From CALDTK01 sp965215115 (GTDB lineage: Bacteria; Bacteroidota; Bacteroidia; Chitinophagales; Saprospiraceae): a stretch of DNA of 64,000 nucleotides. The notes under the pieces are model-generated. The model worked only from the letters and a program-made list of their open reading frames with translations, searched no databases and was not told where the DNA came from. The stretch is from positions 558,001-622,000 of the forward strand of contig OZ244050.1 in the NCBI GenBank assembly GCA_965215115.1, read 5' to 3'. Positions 26,391-33,882 of this stretch are shown here, piece by piece (position 1 is the stretch's first letter; the number at the start of each line of letters is the position of its first letter). Both the position numbers and the translations under genes were made by a program.

Positions 26391-26588
26391 TTGGCAGAGT
26401 TTTCTGGCAACATTTTAACATGATCACGCGCATATCTTTGACCTTCAAAGATTTAGAAGTCATCCACGGAGTCGAAAGCACAACATCGCTCGAACCCTCA
26501 GATTAACACGCGGACCTGGTTCACAGCTTTCGGGCGGGTCTGGATACTGGCTGAGGTGCGACCGTGGTCCAGCTGGCAAGGGTTTCGC

Positions 26589-26603
26589 GGCTTGCGCCAA
26601 AAC
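26589..26603 (-). repeat. dispersed GNAA mini-hairpin, GCAA loop
   Basis: GGCTTGCGCCAAAAC on the plus strand, 29 bases before the nuclease ATG at 26633. It is the last copy before a gap of about 4.6 kb. Confidence 0.85.
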
Positions 26604-26632
26604 TCTCTCACCCCCGTCCCGTATACATCCTT

Positions 26633-27688
26633 ATGGACATCACTGATCGCCGCATTTGGCAACAAGCGGCCGGAGACACGAACCGCAATTACGTCCAGGT
26701 CTGCCTCGACAATGGCGTAATCCTCAACGGCCCCGGCAACCGAGGGCCGTACGCCGAGGCCGCCGAAGCGATGCGCAGGGAAGACGGACTAAGTGCGCGA
26801 AAGATGACCGGGCTGGCCCGCTTCGTCCAAGAAGTGCAGTCGGGCGACCTCGTCGTGTTGCGCACAGGCACGAAGGAAGTACACGCCGTTGGTGAAGTCA
26901 TCGGTGACTACGAGTGGCACCAGAGCTTTGGCGATGTGGACGGCTGGGATTTGCAGCACGTTCGCAGGGTGAATTGGCGCTGGATCGGCCAAGAGGCACC
27001 ACAGGCCTTCGACGTGTACGCGCTTAAGCAGGGAGATACCACCCAAGAACTCACCTCTGCAGCAGTTCTGGAGTGGTTAGCGCAGCTTGAACCAAACGCC
27101 CCCGAGCCAACCCAAGGAGCTCCAGTCCACTGGGGTGTCGAGACTTCAGCCATAACCATTGAGCAAGTCGGGGACCGCCTGTACGAACGTGGCGTCTCCA
27201 GCGTCAACATCCAGAGACTCACAGGAGAGTTTGACGAACTAGCCCGCATCGCGCGCTGGTACCAGAAATTCGACAATCCTTCCGAGCACGAGACCGTCGC
27301 GTACCTTGTTGTGCCGCTGCTCCGCGCACTCGGTTGGACGCCACAGCGCATGGCGATCGAATGGAACAAGGTCGACCTTGCGCTTTTTGACAAGCTCCCA
27401 CGCGACGACAGGAGTTTATCGGTAGTCGTGGAGGCGAAGAAGATGGGCAACTCCTGCTTGACCGCACAAAGCCAGGCAGAGGGATATGCTAATGGCAAAG
27501 ACAACTGCAATCGCCTCATCGTCACCGACGGCCTTCGCTATGGAGTCTTCCTTAAAACCAATGAGACCTTCAAACTAGCTGCCTACTTCAACATCACCGA
27601 TTTGCGGGAGGCGTATCCGATCTATGGGTGTGGGGGAGTGAATGAGGCGCTGGAGTTGATGGGGGCGGAGTGGCGGGATTTAAGTTAG
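26633..27688 (+). CDS. putative modification-dependent nuclease: EVE/PUA-like reader plus PD-(D/E)XK domain
   Basis: 351 aa from the ATG at 26633; a longer frame would read through a hairpin element. Residues ~1-120 have the pattern of an EVE/PUA-like modified-base reader: SGDLVVLRTGTKEVHAVGEV followed by IGDYEWH, then HVRRVNWRWIG. Residues ~190-320 look like a type I/IV PD-(D/E)XK nuclease: NPSEHETVAYLVVPLLRALG, then VDLALF and SLSVVVEAKKMG (D...E-x-K), and later LIVTDGLRYGVFL. The predicted role is cleavage of DNA carrying foreign base modification. It is the only plus-strand gene between abiE and hsdR. Confidence 0.75.
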   Translation: MDITDRRIWQQAAGDTNRNYVQVCLDNGVILNGPGNRGPYAEAAEAMRREDGLSARKMTGLARFVQEVQSGDLVVLRTGTKEVHAVGEVIGDYEWHQSFGDVDGWDLQHVRRVNWRWIGQEAPQAFDVYALKQGDTTQELTSAAVLEWLAQLEPNAPEPTQGAPVHWGVETSAITIEQVGDRLYERGVSSVNIQRLTGEFDELARIARWYQKFDNPSEHETVAYLVVPLLRALGWTPQRMAIEWNKVDLALFDKLPRDDRSLSVVVEAKKMGNSCLTAQSQAEGYANGKDNCNRLIVTDGLRYGVFLKTNETFKLAAYFNITDLREAYPIYGCGGVNEALELMGAEWRDLS

Positions 27689-27841
27689 CGATATTTAAAT
27701 AATCGCTCAGAACTTTTATTTTAATCATGTTTACCCATTATCTCTACCTTAATACAATCAACACACACGCACACACACTAGACTTCAATTCTGGAAGTGT
27801 ACATAAATTGGTTCAGCGATTGCGCTTAAGCACGAAGTAGA

Positions 27842-29044
27842 TTAGACGACCGAATCGTCCTCATTGACGTGCTCAAAGTCGACCAAATCCGCGTCCCAAT
27901 ACGACTTATGCTGCTCCTTAAGCATTAACGTGGCACGGACATTACCCTCAAACTCGTCCAATACTAAAGCAGTAAGAGACGCAATGCTCATAGATACTCG
28001 ATATCTAGTGCTACGGCTTGCGTCAACAGATACAATCTCTATGTAGCCCCGACTCTTGCTCGCAGTATCAAGTTCCCCTATGATTTCTATAGTCACATCC
28101 GAATCATGTAATTTGGTACCCTCAGCGGGCATTTGCCGAGCTTTTGATAATGAATCAATCGAGCCTTTCGCGGCTGGCTTTGCGTGCGAATTCGGGGTAT
28201 AGTCCATTTCAATACCAGTTAACCGCTTTCCAGTCGGCTTTAGACTCTTGAGTAAGCTGACATAAAATATATAGTATGACTTAGCGGATTCATCATGATC
28301 ATAATTGAGATAATTTTTGAGTTCGATAGAGTTTCCTTCTTGTGCCCAGTTCAAAAATTTGGACATCGACGACATAACCGTATAAGCAAACTCCTGATGC
28401 GGACTATCACCAAATAACGTCACACTGTTATCTACCGAGATTTCGAAGACTTCTACGTAGCTACCGACTTTCGCTAGCAAAGTATTTATCTGAATAACTT
28501 TAGCCTCTTTAAAGGGCCGCCCTTTTGTTCTAAAATTCCTCCCTGATATACGCTCGCTCTCTCTTCGAATAATCTCTCTAAAATACTTACTTTTTTCTTC
28601 TAACAGGTCAGTCTCAATTACCCCCTTACCTACAGATGGCCCACTATACCTAATACTAAGAGTTCCAACTTTTGATGATAAGGAGTCAATTTGCTGCTTG
28701 CGCTTGAAGCGAGCAATGTCAAGCAAACTGATCAGCTCAACTTCTGTGCTAAGGCTATACGACCCAGAGTAAAATTGAGATCCCATTCGTAAAGCTTCAA
28801 TAGGAAAATCAGCCTCAATAGCCAGTGCAGTTGCTGATCGGATGAGAATCGATCGGGTAGGCTCTACATCTCCCGTACATGGAATCGAATTTACAGCGAA
28901 TCGCTCATGAGCGAATGACATAAACCAAAGCCGGCGCTTCTTGAGCGGATTGTCGGTTGTAATTTCTGCCTTATCGCTCAGCGACATTGCTAACTGATGG
29001 TATTCCTGAACCAATCTCCAAGCTCTGTTTGGATTATTTTTCAT
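27842..29044 (-). CDS. AT-rich unknown gene, defence-island partner B (400 aa)
   Basis: It overlaps the upstream gene by 11 bases, implying translational coupling. The N-terminal ~120 residues are helical with HERFAVNSIPCTGDVEPTRS then ILIRSATALAIEADFPIEAL, a pattern I have seen in uncharacterised proteins, from memory only. The middle (KSKYFREIIRRESERISGRN) and beta-rich C-terminus (YIEIVSVDASRSTRYRVSMS) are unrecognised. Base composition is far more AT-rich than the rest of the window and no hairpin element is present, suggesting recent transfer. The role is unknown. Confidence 0.7.
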   Translation of the reverse strand: MKNNPNRAWRLVQEYHQLAMSLSDKAEITTDNPLKKRRLWFMSFAHERFAVNSIPCTGDVEPTRSILIRSATALAIEADFPIEALRMGSQFYSGSYSLSTEVELISLLDIARFKRKQQIDSLSSKVGTLSIRYSGPSVGKGVIETDLLEEKSKYFREIIRRESERISGRNFRTKGRPFKEAKVIQINTLLAKVGSYVEVFEISVDNSVTLFGDSPHQEFAYTVMSSMSKFLNWAQEGNSIELKNYLNYDHDESAKSYYIFYVSLLKSLKPTGKRLTGIEMDYTPNSHAKPAAKGSIDSLSKARQMPAEGTKLHDSDVTIEIIGELDTASKSRGYIEIVSVDASRSTRYRVSMSIASLTALVLDEFEGNVRATLMLKEQHKSYWDADLVDFEHVNEDDSVV

Positions 29045-29561
29045 GCTTCGCGGTTTTGATGATTGCTTCTTTGAAGCCTAACACGCACGCATAACCTTCA
29101 TTAACAGTATCATCTTGGGATACTTGCAGCAGTTTCTCTCTGACTCGCTTTTTTATAACGCCAATATCCCCATTCAACGTGCCAGATATTTCTAGCTTCG
29201 TAGCATCTTTAAACGCATTAGCGAATACGTTATTGCTTTGCAATTTATAATCGTAACCGGTACCTTTCTTTGAACGTAGAATCTGCGTTCTGCGAATTGC
29301 GCGGGGAAGCGTAATTAGAGCAATTCCTTCTGCGCCCCATTCCGTTGCTTCCTGAATATCGTTGTAGCTGTCCATAATCTCCGTTGACGGTGGATACTCC
29401 CAACTTAACTCACAGGTGCATAATTTACTTCCGACTACGGTTACGGCTGGCTGAGATTTTACTTCGTAAAAGCAACGAATAGCAGCCTTTAGCTTAGTCC
29501 CTATAAATTCCTGATCAAGACTCGACTGAATCGGCCGGATAGATAAGTTTAATTTTAACAT
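29034..29561 (-). CDS. AT-rich unknown gene, defence-island partner A (175 aa)
   Basis: It starts 7 bases inside the end of hsdS and overlaps the next gene by 11, so hsdS, this gene and partner B form one coupled unit. Motifs: YNDIQEATEWGAEGIALITL, KKGTGYDYKLQ and ATKLEISGTLNGDIGVIKKR. The spacing of KGTG-x-D-Y and K-L-E-I-S-G recalls an uncharacterised group, possibly nuclease-like (D...E), but the Lys expected for PD-(D/E)XK is not seen. Strongly AT-rich. Assignment remains open. Confidence 0.7.
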   Translation of the reverse strand: MLKLNLSIRPIQSSLDQEFIGTKLKAAIRCFYEVKSQPAVTVVGSKLCTCELSWEYPPSTEIMDSYNDIQEATEWGAEGIALITLPRAIRRTQILRSKKGTGYDYKLQSNNVFANAFKDATKLEISGTLNGDIGVIKKRVREKLLQVSQDDTVNEGYACVLGFKEAIIKTAKHEK

Positions 29562-30535
29562 GATATCTTTATCAAATTTAATAACTTATCGCAAGTGTCG
29601 ACTCCCTTATTGACTTGCTCTTGAGAAGACAAACCTTCGTCAACCTTAGCTGCAAGGTTGTTCAATTCTGAATCTCCACAAAATGGTACCAACATAGCCT
29701 CAACTTTCGAAATGCTCAAAGTAAATAAACCAGAGGTTGACGCCGCTAAATTGAGAATAGCCTTCCGACCCTGATGAGAGTTTAAGTATTGCATTATAAA
29801 CTTATTTTTGAAAGAATCAAGCGGCGAGAACCGAATCAAGTGATTCTGATGTATCGCTCCATCCACCTCCCCGTCCCAAACGCTCACCCTTCCAATTTGC
29901 GAAGCGCTCCCGTTTCCCTCCACGATCAGCAGATCGCCCTTCTGTATCTCGTAGCCGGCCGCGGTAGTGTCGTCCGGCAAATCTACATACTGCAAGTCGT
30001 CCAGCGTGAGCTGGTCGAAACCTACATTTGCCACAGTCAGCATCGGTCGGCTAACGGGTCCAACATTCTTTGCTCGGCTCTTTGTCAACCCGCCAGAAGT
30101 AACGCCTAACTCCCCCAACCTCACCCAACACCACCCCTCCGGCAATTCCCCCAACTCCGCCTTTTCCGCCTCCGTAATCGGCTTCACCGCCTTCAACTTC
30201 CCCACCTTCCGCGGCTTCTTCCCCACCTCACCCCCAGCCACCCAAGCCCGATACGCCTCCTCGTACTTCGCCACCTCCCCCGCATACCAAGCCTTGCGCG
30301 CCGCCCGAATCTCCGCCAACAACTCCTCCGACGTCGGCAAATCCGTCTGCCGCTCGCGCCACGCCCGCGTCAACTCCCCGGAGAAAGCCCGCTGCAAAAC
30401 CGACTGCCGGTAGACCTTCAGCTTCGCCTTCGCCCGCTCGAGACTCGCCACGCCCGCGTCCAACTCACTGTGCAAGGCATCGAGCCGCTCGACGATGGCG
30501 CGTTGGGTGGGGAGGTCGGGAAGAGGAATTTTCAC
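29555..30535 (-). CDS. hsdS: type I restriction specificity subunit, C-terminal half (one target-recognition domain)
   Basis: 326 aa from a GTG at 30535. It begins at the central conserved region (IPLPDLPTQRAIVERLDALH) with a long coiled segment (SLERAKAKLKVYRQSVLQRA), a Lys-rich spacer, and one recognition domain (LPEGWCWVRLGELGVTSGG ... VANVGFDQLTLDDLQYVDLP). A normal HsdS of ~400-450 aa has two such domains; the first is decayed just upstream. Half-subunits can dimerise and recognise symmetric sites in some systems, so it may still work. Composition changes within it: GC-rich at its start, AT-rich after about 29900. Confidence 0.88.
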   Translation of the reverse strand: MKIPLPDLPTQRAIVERLDALHSELDAGVASLERAKAKLKVYRQSVLQRAFSGELTRAWRERQTDLPTSEELLAEIRAARKAWYAGEVAKYEEAYRAWVAGGEVGKKPRKVGKLKAVKPITEAEKAELGELPEGWCWVRLGELGVTSGGLTKSRAKNVGPVSRPMLTVANVGFDQLTLDDLQYVDLPDDTTAAGYEIQKGDLLIVEGNGSASQIGRVSVWDGEVDGAIHQNHLIRFSPLDSFKNKFIMQYLNSHQGRKAILNLAASTSGLFTLSISKVEAMLVPFCGDSELNNLAAKVDEGLSSQEQVNKGVDTCDKLLNLIKISC

Positions 30536-30940
30536 CTCAGCGAAGAAAGCGTTTGTAATACTGTTGACTGTAGTTCCAGCCGTTGCACTGCTAAAAGTGG
30601 CTCGCTCAGGTTCCCTTAAACTCGTATGAGGTACTCACTGGAACCCCGGCATTAGGGACAGTGCTTTGAAGGTCCTGATTTAACGCCTCGCTCTCGCTTC
30701 CAAATTACCGCAATCGGAAAGTTGCCGACTAGGATACCGGAGCCATTATTAACAACTAGACGCTTCCCTCTGGGATCAGCTTCGTGGTGAGTCTACAGCT
30801 CTGGGTGAATGGTCATTCATCGGTGGATGCGTATCATGTCTTTGGGAGACTTCCGGAATCTTGCCACCTTCCCAATGTGGAAGCCACGCGCTTAAGGTGT
30901 GAGCCACCAACAATGGTCACGAGCTCGTAGCGGGTACGTC
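30536..30940 (-). pseudogene. hsdS: decayed first recognition domain of hsdS
   Basis: Translating the minus strand gives HsdS-like fragments in different frames: WLPHWEGGKIPEVSQRH and SPKDMIRIH near 30820-30880, GKRLVVNNGSGILVGNFPI near 30730-30770, NAGVPVSTSYEFKGT near 30610-30650, and ATAGTTVNSITNAFF joining the intact C-terminal half. The fragments are in family order but broken by stops and shifts. This is a multi-hit pseudogene segment, not one sequencing slip. Confidence 0.7.
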
Positions 30941-30952
30941 GGCACTTCCCCA

Positions 30953-33742
30953 TCACGCCACCCACATTTTAGCCCCCTCCAACACCTCTTCCATCTCCAC
31001 CCCAAACACCTGCGCAAACCGCCCCAGCCCCCCGCGCCCGTCAAACGGCGCGTAGCTCAAGTCCTCCCGCTCTACCTGGTAACTCGTCTTCACGTGGTCG
31101 CGCAAGCTACGCAGCCACCACATCTCGTCCTCGGAATATTTCTTCACACCCGCCTGCCGCGCCATCACCCAGGCCTGAAAGCGCCGGTCTACCGTTTTGC
31201 CGAAAGGCGTCAAAGCCTCGTCCACGCCACACACGTGCCGCACGAGACTCAGCAGCGCGATCAACTCGTGCTCCGGCGCGGCGCCCTCCACCGCGTCCAG
31301 CGCCTGGTAGGCCGCCCACACCCGCTGCGGCACGAGGTTCGGACGATCGGCGCGCAACTTGTCGTTAAGCTCACCTATCATCTTGAGCGTCAAGGCCTGG
31401 CGGCGGTAGGGCTCCCCGAACAGCAGCGTGAGGGCGTCGACCTCATCGCGGTGCGCGGCGATGTACTCCATGAAGTCCTTGACGGTGGCCTGGTTGCGGT
31501 CGTTGGCGTCGGTCTGCCAGCCGGCCGTCTCCAGCCGGTCCGCGTTGTGCGTGTCGAGGATCTGCTCGTGCACCTTGCGGGCGTCGTCCAGGAAGCCATT
31601 GAGTTTGCCCGTAAACGGCCGCGCCGCCTCGCGCAACATCGTGCGTTGCACAAGGCGCAGGCGCTCCTCCGCCGTCAAGTCGGCATCGGCGCCGAGCGCA
31701 CCGATTTCTTCCTTAGTAATGGTCTCCGAGCGCGCCGCCACCGCGTCCTCGTCGTAGGCGTCGAGCAGGCCGCCGATCAGCTCCGGCACGGTGCGCCCGC
31801 CGCTCAACTCCCGCACCGTCTCCCGCTGCGCTGGCGTCAACTGCTGCTGCAGTTTCGCCAGGCGCCCGGCCAGACTCAGGAACAAATCCTCGTCGTTCGC
31901 GCCGACCGCCACCGCCGCCAGCAACTCCTTCAGCGCCACGGTCGGCTTGCGCTCCAGCGGCCGACTGTACGTTTTCTTCGACACCGTCGCGCCCACGGCA
32001 TCCACGATCACGAAATGGGTTTTGGCGAAAGCCGATGGCGTAATCACCTGCATCCGATCCGCGTCGATACTCCGCGCGCCCCGCCCCTTCATCTGCTCGA
32101 AGTACCCCGCCGAACGCACGTCCCGCATGAAGATCAGCACCTCCAGCGCCTTCACGTCCGTGCCGGTCGCGATCATGTCGACGGTCACGGCGATGCGCGG
32201 GAGGTAATCGTTGCGGAAGCGATTGATCAGCTCCTGCGGGTCCTCCGAAATCTTATACGTGACCTTCTTACAAAACTCATTCGCTTCCGCAAAAACCTCG
32301 CGGCACACGCGCACGATGTCCTCGGCGTGGCTGTCACTCTTCGCGAAGATCAAGGTCTTCGGCACCTCGTACTTGCCGTCGGGCTGCCGACGCCCCGGCA
32401 TGATCTCCGGCAAACGCGCCCGGTAGGTCTGCAACACCGTCCGAATCTGGTCGAGGTTCACCACGTCGCGGTCCAACTGCCTCCCCGTGTAATCGACATC
32501 CTCCTCGTTGAGCGCCATGCGCTGCGCGCGCGTGAGTTTGTCGCGGCGACTTACGTCAAAACCCGACGCGATACGCCCGCCCTGCTGCGTGACTTGCGTC
32601 TTGATTTCGTACACCTCAAACGGCACGTTCACCCCGTCGCGCACGCTCTCCTCGTAGGTGTACTCGCTTACCACGTTTTGCTGAAAGAAAGCATAGGTTC
32701 GCGCATCCGGCGTCGCCGTCAAACCGACCACAAAAGCATCGAAATAATCGAGCACCTGGCGCCAGCGATTGTAGATCGAGCGGTGACACTCATCCACGAC
32801 GATAAAGTCGAACGTATCCGGCGGCAGAGCTGCGTTGTAGACCACCGGCGGCGGCTGTCGGTGCAGAATCCCCGTCTCGTAAGGATTCTCGTCCTCGGCG
32901 CCCTCGCTCAGTTCTTCGCCCTTCAGCATCGCGTACACCCGCTGGATCGTCGCGATCACCACGTCCGTCCTCGGCGGTAGCGCACCCGTCTGCAAGAGCG
33001 CCAGGTTGTACAGTTCGCCCAACTTCCGATTATCGTCCTGCGGCGTGTAGTCAATGAATTCCTTGCGCGCCTGGCTCCCCAAGTTGCGCGTATCCACCAA
33101 GAAGAGTACGCGTTTCGCCTTCGCGAACTTCAGCAAACGATAAATAAACGTCGCCGCCGTATACGTCTTCCCCGCGCCCGTCGCCATCTGGATGAGGGCG
33201 CGGGGGCGGCTTTCGCCAAAACTCGTCTCCAAATTACGAATAGCCACCACTTGCGCCGGCCGCAAACCTCGCGCTTCGAGTGTCGGAAAGTCCTCTTTTA
33301 ATCGCCTGCGCAAAGTGCGTTTTTCAGCTTGCGCCAAAACCTCCGGCCGCGGAAAGGCAAACAGCTCCCGCGCCTTCGGCCGCGGATCTCGTCGATCCGT
33401 AAAGTGAATCACGTCCCCGTTGGCCTCAAACAAAAACGGCAAGGTCTGCGCCCCCAGATACCTCAGCTTCGCCTCCCCGTAGCGTACCGTTTGCTCCTCG
33501 ACCGTACTCAGCCGGAAGCCCTCCTCCGCCTTCTTCGCCTCGATCACGCCCGCCGGCGCCCCGTCAACGAATAGCATATAGTCCGCCGGCCCCGTATCCG
33601 TCGGGTACTCCCGCACCGCCACCCCGGGCCCGGCGTGCAAGTCGATCTCGCCAACCCCTTGCACCACCCACCCCACCTGCCGCAAGCCCACGTCAATGCG
33701 ATCGCGCGCGAGCTGCTCGGGGAGTTGGTTGGGGTGGGGCAT
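30953..33742 (-). CDS. hsdR: type I restriction endonuclease subunit
   Basis: 929 aa from the ATG at 33742 (MPHPNQLPEQLARDRID). An N-terminal PD-(D/E)XK nuclease (ADYMLFVDGAPAGVIEAKKA) is followed by a superfamily 2 motor: Walker A LIQMATGAGKTYTAATFIYR, DEAD-type FIVVDECHRSIYNRW, motif III-like VGLTATPDA, LIFAKSDSHAEDIVRV, and motif VI QMKGRGARSID. The C-terminal helical domain is present. It cleaves DNA lacking the HsdM mark after translocation. Six hairpin elements or near-matches are inside; the one at 33208-33222 encodes SFGESRPRALIQ directly before Walker A. Confidence 0.95.
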   Translation of the reverse strand: MPHPNQLPEQLARDRIDVGLRQVGWVVQGVGEIDLHAGPGVAVREYPTDTGPADYMLFVDGAPAGVIEAKKAEEGFRLSTVEEQTVRYGEAKLRYLGAQTLPFLFEANGDVIHFTDRRDPRPKARELFAFPRPEVLAQAEKRTLRRRLKEDFPTLEARGLRPAQVVAIRNLETSFGESRPRALIQMATGAGKTYTAATFIYRLLKFAKAKRVLFLVDTRNLGSQARKEFIDYTPQDDNRKLGELYNLALLQTGALPPRTDVVIATIQRVYAMLKGEELSEGAEDENPYETGILHRQPPPVVYNAALPPDTFDFIVVDECHRSIYNRWRQVLDYFDAFVVGLTATPDARTYAFFQQNVVSEYTYEESVRDGVNVPFEVYEIKTQVTQQGGRIASGFDVSRRDKLTRAQRMALNEEDVDYTGRQLDRDVVNLDQIRTVLQTYRARLPEIMPGRRQPDGKYEVPKTLIFAKSDSHAEDIVRVCREVFAEANEFCKKVTYKISEDPQELINRFRNDYLPRIAVTVDMIATGTDVKALEVLIFMRDVRSAGYFEQMKGRGARSIDADRMQVITPSAFAKTHFVIVDAVGATVSKKTYSRPLERKPTVALKELLAAVAVGANDEDLFLSLAGRLAKLQQQLTPAQRETVRELSGGRTVPELIGGLLDAYDEDAVAARSETITKEEIGALGADADLTAEERLRLVQRTMLREAARPFTGKLNGFLDDARKVHEQILDTHNADRLETAGWQTDANDRNQATVKDFMEYIAAHRDEVDALTLLFGEPYRRQALTLKMIGELNDKLRADRPNLVPQRVWAAYQALDAVEGAAPEHELIALLSLVRHVCGVDEALTPFGKTVDRRFQAWVMARQAGVKKYSEDEMWWLRSLRDHVKTSYQVEREDLSYAPFDGRGGLGRFAQVFGVEMEEVLEGAKMWVA

Positions 33743-33882
33743 AAAATAAAGTCCCGAAAGTAAGCGCCAGACTGCAGCGGTGCACATGGCGCGTTCGACT
33801 GGCTCCAGCCAGCGCGCCCCACGCAGCAGACCAGGCGCCCGCGCCCGCGCCAGATCGCCACCGCGCCCGAAGCCTCCCCCGA

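Noticed and set aside
32283..32296. GCTTCCGCAAAAAC as an element copy
   Set aside because: It has one extra A in the A-run and only a 2-bp stem; too weak to count.
22116..33742. Integrative element with integrase and tRNA attachment site
   Set aside because: No integrase, excision gene, tRNA or flanking direct repeat was seen around the defence island.
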